Below are positions 28,982 to 37,595 of a stretch of DNA of 64,000 bases, one piece after another. Origin of the DNA: REEB95 sp963762425 (GTDB lineage Bacteria > Pseudomonadota > Alphaproteobacteria > ATCC43930 > CGMCC-115725); assembly GCA_963762425.1 (NCBI GenBank), contig CAVXKY010000009.1, positions 1-64,000 on the forward strand, in the 5' to 3' direction. The translations under genes and the position numbers were made by a program. The notes beneath the pieces were generated by a model. That model made no database searches. It saw only the letters and a program-made list of their open reading frames with translations, and had not been told where the DNA came from. The stretch's first letter is position 1, and each line of letters opens with the position of its first letter.

Positions 28982-30037
28982 ATGGAATTCGGCATGCAGT
29001 TCTTTCCCTGTGTCGGGCCGGAGCAGAAATCCGGCGCGCAGTATTTCGACGAATGCCTGCGTCTGGTCGAATTCTGCGACCGTTACGGCTGGGGCCATGT
29101 CCGCACCGTCGAGCATTATTTCCGCGCCTATGGCGGCTACACGCCCAACCCGGTGGTGTTCCTGGCGGCGGCGGCGCAGCGCACCAAGAAAGCGCGCATC
29201 GTGACCGGCGCGGTGCTGCCGGTATTCAACAACCCGCTCAAGCTCGCCGGCGAGATCGGCATGCTCGACGCGATCTCGGGCGGCAGGCTCGATGTCGGAT
29301 TCGCGCGCGCCTTCCTGCCCTATGAATTCGCCAATTTCAAAGTCAGCCTGGACGAGAGCCGCGACCGCTTCACCGAGGGCATGGAGCAGGTGCGTCTGTT
29401 GCTGGAAAACGACAATGCCAGCCACCAGGGCAAGTTCCACAGCTTCAAGAACGTGACCTCGCTGCCGCGGCCGACGCAGAAGCCGCGGCCGCCCTTCTTT
29501 GTCGCCGCCATCGCCACGCCCGAGAGCTTCACCAGCGCCGGCAAGGCCGGCCATTCGATCATGGGCATCCCGATGGCCGGCGGAAAAATGAAGGAGCTGA
29601 TCGAGCTTTACCGCGACGCCTGGAAGCAGGCCGGTCATCCCGGCAAAGGGCGCGTCATGCTGGCGTTCCACATGTTTTGCGCCGAAACGCACGACAAGGC
29701 CTTTGCCGTCGCGCGCGATCCCTTGAACCGCTATCTCAAGGCGATCGCCTCGGCCACGGCCGATTGGGGCACGATGAGTTCCAAGGACTATCCCGGCTAC
29801 GACAAGATCGCCGAGATCCTGGCCAAGGAAACCATCGAGACCCAGGTCAAGAGCGGCGCCGCCTGGATCGGCACCCCCGACGAAATCGCCGCCCAGATCG
29901 CCGAATACAACGACCGCGTCGGCGGCTTCGAAAGCGCCTCGCTTCAAGTCAATTTCAACACCGTCTCCTATGCCGACGCCGAGGCGTCGGTGCGGCGGTT
30001 CAGCGAGGCCGTCATGCCCAAGTTCCGCGCGGCCTGA
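28982..30037 (+). CDS. LLM class flavin-dependent oxidoreductase (luciferase-like monooxygenase)
   Basis: 351-residue TIM-barrel flavoprotein related to bacterial luciferase alkanal monooxygenases. The N-terminal strand MEFGMQFFPCVGPEQKSG, the YGWGHVRTVEHYFRAYGGYTPNPVVFLAAAAQRTKK segment and LAGEIGMLDAISGGRLDVGFARAFLPYEF match the LuxA-like fold, including the RLDVG F420/FMN loop. The substrate is unknown. GGAGGAG is 5 bases before the ATG. It appears monocistronic, divergent from DUF488. Confidence 0.88.
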   Translation: MEFGMQFFPCVGPEQKSGAQYFDECLRLVEFCDRYGWGHVRTVEHYFRAYGGYTPNPVVFLAAAAQRTKKARIVTGAVLPVFNNPLKLAGEIGMLDAISGGRLDVGFARAFLPYEFANFKVSLDESRDRFTEGMEQVRLLLENDNASHQGKFHSFKNVTSLPRPTQKPRPPFFVAAIATPESFTSAGKAGHSIMGIPMAGGKMKELIELYRDAWKQAGHPGKGRVMLAFHMFCAETHDKAFAVARDPLNRYLKAIASATADWGTMSSKDYPGYDKIAEILAKETIETQVKSGAAWIGTPDEIAAQIAEYNDRVGGFESASLQVNFNTVSYADAEASVRRFSEAVMPKFRAA

Positions 30038-30150
30038 GCGGCCCGGGAGCTGGGAACGGCGATAGACGGCGTTTTAGGCAAATTAACGAATAAGCAAGGA
30101 ATTCGACCCTAGCCTTTCCCGGTTGCATCTGGAACCGGGGGAGACACGTC

Positions 30151-30345
30151 ATGGCCGACCAATTCACCTGCGAATCGCCGCGGCGCGGACGCGGCAAGAT
30201 CAAGACCCTCTCGCTCGACGAGCAGATCGAGGAATTCCTCGACGCGCGCGGCGGCTTGCGGCTTTACGACGCGGTTTACGGGCAAACGCTGTTCAAGCAT
30301 CTGCCGCGCCGCCTGGCCGATATCTTCAAGAGCAAGCGCGCTTAG
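30151..30345 (+). CDS. Small hypothetical protein, 64 aa
   Basis: MADQFTCESPRRGRGKIKTLSLDEQIEEFLDARGGLRLYDAVYGQTLFKHL and a basic tail. Charged, soluble, no membrane segment. GGGGGAG precedes the ATG by about 7 bases, which supports translation. The next gene, the ABC substrate-binding protein, starts 36 bp downstream, so the two may be co-transcribed. Function unknown. Confidence 0.6.
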   Translation: MADQFTCESPRRGRGKIKTLSLDEQIEEFLDARGGLRLYDAVYGQTLFKHLPRRLADIFKSKRA

Positions 30346-30381
30346 CCTGGACCTCCGGGTCTGATATGCTCGCCGCGGATC

Positions 30382-32073
30382 ATGCGGCGGGCGCTTCCCT
30401 ATCTTCTCTGTTTCCTGCTCGCGACGGGCGGCGTTCCGGGAATTGCCCGGTCGGCCGAGCGCGTTGACGAGCTGTCGATCGGCGTCAGCCAGTTTCCCGC
30501 CACGCTCAATCCGCTGATCGACACCATGGTGGCGAAAACCTATGTCCTCGCCTTGGTGCGCCGTCCGCTGACGACCTATGACGCGGATTGGAAACTGGTC
30601 TGCCTGCTGTGCGAGACCTTGCCCAGCTTCGAGAACGGCTTGGCCAGGAAAATCGACCTGCCCGGCGGCAAGCACGGCGTGCGGCTGACCTTCACCATCC
30701 GGCCGAATGCGCGCTGGGGCGACGGCGTGCCGGTGACGTCCGAGGACGTGATCTTCACCTGGCAGGTCGGGCGCAATCCGCAAAGCGGCGTCGCCGAGGG
30801 CGAGCTTTACCGCCGCATCCTCGAGATCGATGCCAAGGACGCCAAGACCTTCACCGTCGAACTCGACCGGTTGACCTACGATTACGCCGATTTCAGCGGC
30901 CTCGACATCCTGCCGGCGCACATCGAACGGGACGCGTTCGGCGACCCGACGCAATACCGTTTCCGCACCCGTTTCGACACCGACCCGACCAATCCCGGGC
31001 TTTACGACGGGCCTTATCGCATCACCGAGGTCTCGCCCGGCTCGCATATCGTGTTCGAGCGCAACCCGAGCTGGTGGGGCGATCCGCCCTTTTTCCGCCG
31101 CATCGTGGTGTGGACGGTCGAGAACACGGCGGCGCTCGAGGCCAATCTGCTGGCGGGCGGGCTCGACATGGTGGCGGGCGAACTGGGCCTGCCGCTCGAC
31201 GAGGCGCTGGCCTTCGAAAAACGCCATGGCGGCGAATTCAATGTCATCTACAAGCCGGGGCTCACTTACGAGCACATCGATTTGAACCTCGATAATCCTA
31301 TATTGGGCGACCGGCGCGTGCGCCAGGCGCTGCTTTACGGCATCGACCGCAAGGCCATCAGCGAGGAAATTTATGACGGCCGCGACAAGGTGGCCGACAG
31401 TTTCGTGCCGCCGCTCGACTGGATGTACGCCCCGGACGTGCCGCGTTACCCCTTCGATCCGGACAAGGCCAAGGCGCTCCTGGACGCAGCGGGCTGGCGC
31501 GCGCAAGGCCGGGAGATACGGAAAAACCAAGCCGGCCAGCGGCTTAGCCTCGAGCTCGCGACCACCTCGGGCAACCGCACGCGCGAGCTGGTGGAAGAGG
31601 TACTGCAAAGCCAGTGGCGCCAGATCGGCGTCGACATCCGTCTCAAGAACCAGCCGGCCCGCGTGCTCCTGGGCGACACCATGTCCAGGCGCCAATTCAC
31701 CATGGCCATGTTCGCCTGGACCAGCGCACCCGAGGATTTGCCGAGGGGCGAGCTGTATTCGACCGAAATCCCTTCGGCATCAAACAATTACAGCGGAGAG
31801 AATTTCGTCGGCTGGAAAAACCCCGAGGCCGACAAGCTGATGGATCAGATCGAAACCGAACTCGACCGGTCGAGGCGCGGCGAGTTATGGCAGAGGTTTC
31901 AGGCACTCTATGCCGAGGAATTGCCCGCCTTGCCTCTCTATTTCCGCGCCGACGCCTTCATCCTGCCGAAATGGCTGCAAGGGCTGACGCCCACCGGCAA
32001 TGAATATCCCTCGACGCTGGGCGTGGAGAATTGGCGCGCGGTGGGCCGCGACGCCCAGGCGAGCGCGCGATGA
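30382..32073 (+). CDS. ABC transporter substrate-binding protein, family 5 (peptide/nickel type)
   Basis: Periplasmic solute-binding protein for oligopeptides or related ligands. 563 residues. The signal peptide MRRALPYLLCFLLATGGVPGIARSA precedes ELSIGVSQFPATLNPLID, a typical family 5 opening. Other family features are ARWGDGVPVTSEDVIFTW, DRRVRQALLYGIDRKAI and FAWTSAPEDLPRGELYSTE. It is coupled to the first permease gene (ATGA). Confidence 0.92.
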   Translation: MRRALPYLLCFLLATGGVPGIARSAERVDELSIGVSQFPATLNPLIDTMVAKTYVLALVRRPLTTYDADWKLVCLLCETLPSFENGLARKIDLPGGKHGVRLTFTIRPNARWGDGVPVTSEDVIFTWQVGRNPQSGVAEGELYRRILEIDAKDAKTFTVELDRLTYDYADFSGLDILPAHIERDAFGDPTQYRFRTRFDTDPTNPGLYDGPYRITEVSPGSHIVFERNPSWWGDPPFFRRIVVWTVENTAALEANLLAGGLDMVAGELGLPLDEALAFEKRHGGEFNVIYKPGLTYEHIDLNLDNPILGDRRVRQALLYGIDRKAISEEIYDGRDKVADSFVPPLDWMYAPDVPRYPFDPDKAKALLDAAGWRAQGREIRKNQAGQRLSLELATTSGNRTRELVEEVLQSQWRQIGVDIRLKNQPARVLLGDTMSRRQFTMAMFAWTSAPEDLPRGELYSTEIPSASNNYSGENFVGWKNPEADKLMDQIETELDRSRRGELWQRFQALYAEELPALPLYFRADAFILPKWLQGLTPTGNEYPSTLGVENWRAVGRDAQASAR

Positions 32074-33023
32074 GCCGGTTCCTCGCCCGCCGCGCCGTCG
32101 AGATATTGCTGGTGCTGGCGATCATGTCCTTCGTCATCTATGCGCTGATCGGATTGATGCCGGGCGATCCGATCGATCTGATGATTTCCGCCGACCCGCA
32201 TCTGACCGCGGCGGACGCGGCCCGCCTCAAGGCGCTTTACGGCCTCGACCAGCCCTTGGCCGAGCGCTATTGGGAATGGCTCAAGGCCGCGCTGACCGGC
32301 GATTTCGGCTATTCCCGGCTTTACGTGCGGCCCGCGCTCCAGGTGCTGCTGCCGCGGCTCGGCAACACCGCGCTACTGATGGGGCTGAGTTTTACGCTGA
32401 CGCTGGCCGTAGCCTGGCCGCTCGGCATCCTGGCCGCCCGCCGCCCCGGCTCGGCCTTCGACAACGCGGCCAATTTCTTCAGCTTCGCCGCGATCTCGGT
32501 GCCGTCCTTCTGGCTGGCCTTGATGCTGATCCTCCTCTTCGCGGCCACGCTCGGCTGGCTGCCGGCGGGCGGGATAGAAACCATCGGCGACGGCGGCGGC
32601 ATCGACCGCGCCCGGCATCTGGTCCTGCCCGTCCTGACCCTGACCTTGGTCAATGTGGGCCCGCATCTGCGCTACATGCGCGCCTCGATGATCGAGACGC
32701 TCGGCCAGGATTACATCCGCACCGCCCGCGCCAAGGGCACCGGCGAGGCGCGGATCCTGCTCCATCACGCGCTCCGGAACGCGCTCATCCCGGTCGTCAC
32801 GGTGGTGGCGTTGGGCTTCGGCTCGCTGTTCTCGGGCGCGCTCGTGACCGAGACCATGTTCGCCTATCCCGGCATGGGCAAGCTGATCTACGATTCCGTG
32901 CTGAGCAACGATTTCAACCTGGCGCTGGCCGGGCTGCTCTTCGCCACGCTGATGACGCTCTTGGCCAATCTCGCGGCGGATATCGCCTATGCCGTGGCCG
33001 ATCCCCGGATCGTTTACCGATGA
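32070..33023 (+). CDS. ABC transporter permease, DppB/OppB type
   Basis: 317-residue inner-membrane permease with about six TM helices, starting MSRFLARRAVEILLVLAIMSFVIYALIGLMPGDPIDLM. The EAA loop GEARILLHHALRNALIPVVTVVALGF contacts the ATPase. The ATG overlaps the stop of the substrate-binding gene. The frame is open upstream to 32031, inside the preceding gene; the ATGA start is preferred. Confidence 0.92.
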   Translation: MSRFLARRAVEILLVLAIMSFVIYALIGLMPGDPIDLMISADPHLTAADAARLKALYGLDQPLAERYWEWLKAALTGDFGYSRLYVRPALQVLLPRLGNTALLMGLSFTLTLAVAWPLGILAARRPGSAFDNAANFFSFAAISVPSFWLALMLILLFAATLGWLPAGGIETIGDGGGIDRARHLVLPVLTLTLVNVGPHLRYMRASMIETLGQDYIRTARAKGTGEARILLHHALRNALIPVVTVVALGFGSLFSGALVTETMFAYPGMGKLIYDSVLSNDFNLALAGLLFATLMTLLANLAADIAYAVADPRIVYR

Positions 33024-33033
33024 AGGCGGGCCG

Positions 33034-33936
33034 ATGAAGACGGGGCCGATGATGGCGCGGGCGCTTGCCGAAAGACGGGTGCGGCTGGCGGGCGGCTTGC
33101 TGCTGGCGCTGGCGGTCATCGTCCTGGTGGCGCCCATGGCGGCATCCTGGCTAGGGGCCGATCCAGGATTGGTCGATCTGCGCCAGCGCCTGGCCTCGCC
33201 TTCGCTCCTCCACCCGCTCGGCACCGACGAACTCGGCCGCGATTTGCTGCTGCGGCTGTTGGAAGGCGGGCGGGTATCGCTCGCGGTGGGGCTGACGGCG
33301 GCGCTGGCGGCTTCGGTGCTGGGAACCACGATCGGTCTCGCCGCGGGCTACAACGGCGGCAGGATCGACGCGCTTTTAATGCGCGTCACCGACGGCGTGA
33401 TCTCCCTGCCCTTGCTGCCCTTGCTGGTGGTGCTGGCGGCGATCGATCTCAACAAGCTGGGATTGCCGGAAAGCTTCGTCCAATCCGAGGCGGCCGGGCT
33501 TTACCGCATCATCGCGCTGGTGGCGCTGGTGGGCTGGACCACGGTGGCGCGGCTGGTGCGCGGCGCCACCTTGTCGCTGGTGCGGCGGGATTTCGTGCGC
33601 GCCGCCGAGGCGCTAGGCGCGCGGCCCTTGCGGATCATGCTGGTGCATATCCTGCCCAATCTCGCGACGCCCATCATCGTCGCGACATCTCTCGCGGTGG
33701 GAGAAATCATCCTGCTCGAATCGGTGTTGAGCTTCCTGGGCCTCGGCATCGAGCCGCCCTTGGCGAGCTGGGGCAACATGCTGACCGGCGCGGAGGAAAC
33801 CATCGCGCTCGCGCCCTTGCTCGCGGTCTATCCCGGGCTGCTGATATTCATGACGGTGATCTGCTGCAATCTGCTGGGCGACGGGCTGCAACGCGCGCTC
33901 GACCCGCATGCGCAAACCCGCCTCCGCGCGGGCTGA
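33034..33936 (+). CDS. ABC transporter permease, DppC/OppC type
   Basis: 300 residues. The N-terminal TM segment is followed by the DppC signature LLHPLGTDELGRDLLLRLLEGGRVSLAVGL. The EAA loop is RAAEALGARPLRIMLVHILPNLATPIIVATSL. Together with the upstream DppB-like subunit it forms the translocation pore. No DppD/DppF ATPase genes follow within the window, so energising subunits must be elsewhere. Confidence 0.92.
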   Translation: MKTGPMMARALAERRVRLAGGLLLALAVIVLVAPMAASWLGADPGLVDLRQRLASPSLLHPLGTDELGRDLLLRLLEGGRVSLAVGLTAALAASVLGTTIGLAAGYNGGRIDALLMRVTDGVISLPLLPLLVVLAAIDLNKLGLPESFVQSEAAGLYRIIALVALVGWTTVARLVRGATLSLVRRDFVRAAEALGARPLRIMLVHILPNLATPIIVATSLAVGEIILLESVLSFLGLGIEPPLASWGNMLTGAEETIALAPLLAVYPGLLIFMTVICCNLLGDGLQRALDPHAQTRLRAG

Positions 33937-33957
33937 GCGGCGAACGCCCCAGGACGT

Positions 33958-33972
33958 GGACTCATAAACCGA
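33958..33972 (+). repeat. Short repeat GGACTCATAAA-YCGA, copy 2
   Basis: GGACTCATAAACCGA, one base different from the copy at 24382-24396. It lies 21 bp after the permease stop. Its origin is unclear; it could be an interspersed repeat or an old insertion-sequence edge. Confidence 0.35.
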
Positions 33973-34006
33973 GACGGGCGGGCGGCTTAGAACTCAATGG
34001 GACGCC

Positions 34007-34501
34007 TCAGGGCGCTGCAAAAAACTCCCTGACTTGTTCGAGCGCTTGTTGGAAGCGTGGGATGTCGCCGCTCGCGAGGATAAAGGTGAGGCTGGCTCCC
34101 TGCGGAGAGTTTAGAGCAAACCTTATGCCCGGACCGGCGCTGATGACGAGATGGGAAGTATCGTTCGTGTGCGTTTCGTAAATTTCTCCGATGACGGTCC
34201 AATTACCCCCGGAGGACTGTGCCCTTGCGGCCGCCGAGGTGAGATCGATCAGTTTCGGCCACTCGTCGGACGCAAACGCAAAGGAGTTTTTTACCGATCC
34301 GGCCGCCATTCCCAACAGCGCAGACTTGCCGGGGCCCTTGCTAGGATCGCTATAGGTTGCAACATCGAGCCTGATATTCGGCTGCTGGAATGTCGCCACA
34401 TAATTCAACATTCCCTGCGCCGGGTGGGGTGACGCGAATACGCCAAGCACCGCTACCAGGATAACGAGACCCGGCAACAATCGCCGCAAGCGCTGAAACA
34501 T
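34007..34501 (-). CDS. Hypothetical secreted protein, 164 aa
   Basis: Unrecognised. The N-terminus (MFQRLRRLLPGLVILVAVLGVFASPHPAQG) is a signal peptide or anchor. The mature part is polar with beta-strand-like alternation (NWTVIGEIYETHTNDTSHLVISAGPGIRFAL). AAGGGGGGA precedes the ATG by about 8 bases. It converges with the ABC transporter operon and is likely periplasmic. Confidence 0.7.
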   Translation of the reverse strand: MFQRLRRLLPGLVILVAVLGVFASPHPAQGMLNYVATFQQPNIRLDVATYSDPSKGPGKSALLGMAAGSVKNSFAFASDEWPKLIDLTSAAARAQSSGGNWTVIGEIYETHTNDTSHLVISAGPGIRFALNSPQGASLTFILASGDIPRFQQALEQVREFFAAP

Positions 34502-34675
34502 TAGAATATCCCCCCTTAGCTAGGCCGAATCATAGCCAAGGCTCGCGGCGATAGCCAGCGCGCACGAGCGCGCGCGCCCGCGCGGGCTAAGATCGGAATC
34601 TTACCCGAAAAACCGCTCGAATCGCCGGATTATCGCGTCCGAGCCGGCCACTTCCCTCGGGACCGGTTCGCCCGA

Positions 34676-34942
34676 TCAATCGCCGTCGGAAAAGACGAAC
34701 GTCATGTCGTGTATTTTCTGCGCCGGCGCCGGAACGTCTTTCACGGCCGGATTTTCGGCGGCAAAGACGAACGTCATGTCGTGCATCGCCTGTACCGGAA
34801 GATATTTCGCATCCGGATAATCGAGGCTCATTTGACTGACGTTGATGCTGGCGACGGCGGCCGAAGTCGGGAAGTAATAGTGCTTCGCGACCAACCCGGC
34901 CAGGATGACGGCGACGACGGCGACGGCTTGATGCGTGCGCAT
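34676..34942 (-). CDS. Small secreted/anchored protein with duplicated HDMTFVF motif, 88 aa
   Basis: The start ATG at 34942 has GGAGGTG 7 bases upstream, an excellent ribosome site; the upstream open extension to 35035 is ignored. One hydrophobic N-terminal helix (AVAVVAVILAGLVAKHYYF) makes it membrane-anchored or secreted. The C-terminal half repeats MHDMTFVF and IHDMTFVF. The DNA behind these is an exact 21-bp repeat (34691-34711 and 34763-34783) spaced 72 bp apart. I do not recognise the family. Confidence 0.65.
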   Translation of the reverse strand: MRTHQAVAVVAVILAGLVAKHYYFPTSAAVASINVSQMSLDYPDAKYLPVQAMHDMTFVFAAENPAVKDVPAPAQKIHDMTFVFSDGD

Positions 34943-35288
34943 GATTTTCACCTCCGGTAAAACCGACAGGTCGCGCAAAGACTGCGTGGCTGGGTATGAA
35001 ATGACGGCAAAATCCGATCGGCGGCATTGACCCAAGTCATTTGAAACGCAGCTATTTCCGCATGGCAGACTTGCATCCGCGGGGATGTAAAATCACCAGC
35101 GAATTTCCAGGGGATTGACGCCCGCGAATTCGCGCGGCGGGCTTTGATAAGGACCTGTCGGAATCCGTTACAACGCGCCGTAAAATTTACCACAACCGAA
35201 ACCAACCCGTTGAAAAATAACCCGTTTCTGAAACGGCACGGCGATTGCTTTTATCCCGTCAGATAACGATTTCCGTCAGGAGTTCGCC
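34943..35288. other. Divergent intergenic region before the PEP-CTERM gene
   Basis: 346 bp, AT-richer than its surroundings, with no convincing gene. It contains a perfect 12-bp palindrome CGCGAATTCGCG (35123-35134) inside a GCCCGC/GCGGGC stem (35120-35142). It must hold promoters for the HDMTFVF gene (minus) and the PEP-CTERM gene (plus), but no clear -35/-10 pair stands out. Confidence 0.4.
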
Positions 35289-36005
35289 ATGTTGAAGCTC
35301 ATCCTGCGCGCCGTCCTTACCGCCGGGCTCGCGCTGTCCGCCCATTACGCGGCGGCGGATCCGATCACCGTCCTGAACCCGTCCTTCGAATCGCCGGTGC
35401 TGGCGGCGGCCGGCAATTCCAACAACGGCCCGATCGACAACTGGACGATCACCAGCTTCGGCAGCGCCGCCGCCGCCGGCGTGTGGTACCTGCCCGACGC
35501 GCCCTATTTCACCGTCAATGCGCCGGACGGAAATCAGGTCGCCTTCATCTACGGCGGCACCGGTGTCACGGGCGGCGGCTCGATCGCGCAGACCACGAGT
35601 TCGCTGTTCCAATCCGGCACCAACTACACGTTGAGCTTCTATGTCGGCCAGCTCGCCCTGGCCGGCGGCCTCACCTATCCGGGCACGGTGGATGCGATCC
35701 TCTATGAAGGCAGTACGTCGAATGTGCTGGCGACCTTCCCGGTGACCGCGCCTCTTTCGGGTCCGGGCAGCTTCCAGCTGGATAGCTTCACCTTGCCCGC
35801 GGAGGCCAATCCCTATGCCAGCGGCGATATCGGGATCGAATTCTCCGCCGCGGGCGGCTCCGGCAGCTTTGTCACCTTCGACGATGTGAGCCTCAACGCC
35901 TCGGCCGCCGCCACCTCCATCCCCGAGCCCGCGAGCCTCTTGTTCCTGGCCGCGGGACTGATCGGTTTCGCGATGCGCCGCCGCAACGCCAAGGCACCGG
36001 CCTGA
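35289..36005 (+). CDS. PEP-CTERM sorting-domain exported protein
   Basis: 238 residues. The signal peptide (LKLILRAVLTAGLALSAHYAAA) is followed by a beta-rich carbohydrate-binding-like domain (ITVLNPSFESPVL, then GPIDNWTITSFG). The C-terminal sorting signal is PEPASLLFLAAGLIGFAMRRRN: the Pro-Glu-Pro motif, a TM helix and a basic tail. In known systems exosortase (EpsH) processes such tails for export with exopolysaccharide. No exosortase gene is in this window. AGGAG is 6 bases before the ATG. Confidence 0.9.
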   Translation: MLKLILRAVLTAGLALSAHYAAADPITVLNPSFESPVLAAAGNSNNGPIDNWTITSFGSAAAAGVWYLPDAPYFTVNAPDGNQVAFIYGGTGVTGGGSIAQTTSSLFQSGTNYTLSFYVGQLALAGGLTYPGTVDAILYEGSTSNVLATFPVTAPLSGPGSFQLDSFTLPAEANPYASGDIGIEFSAAGGSGSFVTFDDVSLNASAAATSIPEPASLLFLAAGLIGFAMRRRNAKAPA

Positions 36006-36037
36006 ACGGCATCGTCACGGCCGTAGCGGCCAAGTCC

Positions 36038-37423
36038 TCAGTGCGAAATCTCCTCCAACGGCTTGCCGCTGGTCTCGACGGCAAAGAGCACGACGACGAT
36101 GCCGGCGAAGAAGGCGACGGCGGCGAAGATCAGGAATACCGCGCCGATGCCCCGCGCCAGGAAATAGCCCACGATCAAGGGGCCGACCATGGACGCCAGC
36201 CGCAACCAGGCCGTGCCCAGCGACGTGCCGAAGGCGCGCGCCCGCGTCGGATAGACCTCGGGGGTGTAGAGATAGGCCCCTAACACCGACAACCCGGCGA
36301 AGTAATAGGCGATGCCGCTGCCGATGAAGAACCACGTCGCCGAACCCAAACCCAGGAACCAGACGAAAACCAACGCGCCGCCGGCGCCGAAGAACGCGAC
36401 GGTGAAGAGCGGCCGGCGGCCGATCCGGTCGACCGTCAGGCCCGCGGTGATGCCGCCCATGAGCTGCATGAACGTGCCGAATGTCGCCATGCGCAGCGAG
36501 GTTTCGAGCGGCAGGTTGAACACGGTCCGATAGAGCGTCGGCAGCCAGGTGCTGAGGCTGTAGGTCACGAGGAAGGTCGCGAACCAGATCAGCCAGACCA
36601 CCAGGCTGCGCTTGAGATAGTCCGGGCCGAGAATGTCGCGCCAGGACGGACGCTTGGTATCGGCAAAGACCCGTTCGCGGGGCGGATCGAGCTTGCGGCC
36701 GGTGGCCTGCTCGACCTCGGCTTCGATGCGGGCAATCGCGCGCTGCGCGTCGGCGAGCCGGTTGCGGGAGGCGAGCCAGCGCGGCGATTCCGGCAAAGCC
36801 CAGCGCAAGGACAGCGCGACCAGGATCGGAAGCGCGCCCAAATAGAACATGGCCTGCCAGCCGAAATGCGGCACGACGAAGGAGCCGACCCAGCCGGAGA
36901 TGAACAGGCCGACGGTGAAGATGCACTCGTACAGGATGACGAAGCGGCCGCGGCCGGGCGCCTTGGCGATCTCGCTGATATAGACGGCCGCGATCGGCAC
37001 CTGCCCGCCGAGGCCGAGACCCTGGATGGTGCGGAAGAGCAGCAGCGAGTGATAATCCCAGGCGAAACCGCAGCAGAGGCTCATCGCGGCGAACAGGCTG
37101 ATCGCCCCCACCAGCGCGGGCAGCCGGCCCCAGCGCTCGGCGCAAGCGCCGAACAGCAGCGCCCCCACCAGCTGGCCGAGATAGCCGGTCGAGATCAGCA
37201 AGCCGATATCGGGTCCCGACAGGGACCAAAGCGGCCGAAGCACCGGCAAAACCTGGGCGATGGTGAGCGCGTCGAAGGCGTCGAAGAAGGTCGCCGTGCC
37301 GATCAGCACGCGCGCCTTGACGTGCCAGGACGAGAACGGCATGCGCTCGATCCGGGCGGCGACGTCGCGGATGGATGCTATTTGCGCGTCGTCGTAAGCG
37401 CGCGCGTTTTGGTTCGCGGTCAT
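36038..37423 (-). CDS. MFS transporter (sugar/aromatic-acid:H+ symporter type)
   Basis: 461 residues, twelve predicted TM helices. A long soluble N-terminus (about 40 residues) precedes FDAFDALTIAQVLPVLRPLW. The MFS loop 2-3 motif is LVGALLFGACAERWGRLPAL and the 8-9 equivalent is GLTVDRIGRRPLFTVAF. PESPRWLASRNR after helix 6 is typical of the sugar-porter and AAHS families. Substrate unknown. A GC hairpin (GGCCG-TAG-CGGCC, 36019-36031) lies between this gene and the PEP-CTERM gene, with which it converges. Confidence 0.9.
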   Translation of the reverse strand: MTANQNARAYDDAQIASIRDVAARIERMPFSSWHVKARVLIGTATFFDAFDALTIAQVLPVLRPLWSLSGPDIGLLISTGYLGQLVGALLFGACAERWGRLPALVGAISLFAAMSLCCGFAWDYHSLLLFRTIQGLGLGGQVPIAAVYISEIAKAPGRGRFVILYECIFTVGLFISGWVGSFVVPHFGWQAMFYLGALPILVALSLRWALPESPRWLASRNRLADAQRAIARIEAEVEQATGRKLDPPRERVFADTKRPSWRDILGPDYLKRSLVVWLIWFATFLVTYSLSTWLPTLYRTVFNLPLETSLRMATFGTFMQLMGGITAGLTVDRIGRRPLFTVAFFGAGGALVFVWFLGLGSATWFFIGSGIAYYFAGLSVLGAYLYTPEVYPTRARAFGTSLGTAWLRLASMVGPLIVGYFLARGIGAVFLIFAAVAFFAGIVVVLFAVETSGKPLEEISH

Positions 37424-37595
37424 GACGATCGTCTCCCCCTACCGGCTTCTTATGGTCATAGGCCGATGCGCGCCGGTATTTGACCATGGGAACGGCGCCC
37501 GAGGCAAATCGCCGGTCCGCGCGGGCCGAGGCGGGGTTTCGCGGCCCATTTTTCATGGCGCGGCATCGCGGGCGCTGCTCTATCATTCCGCGGCG

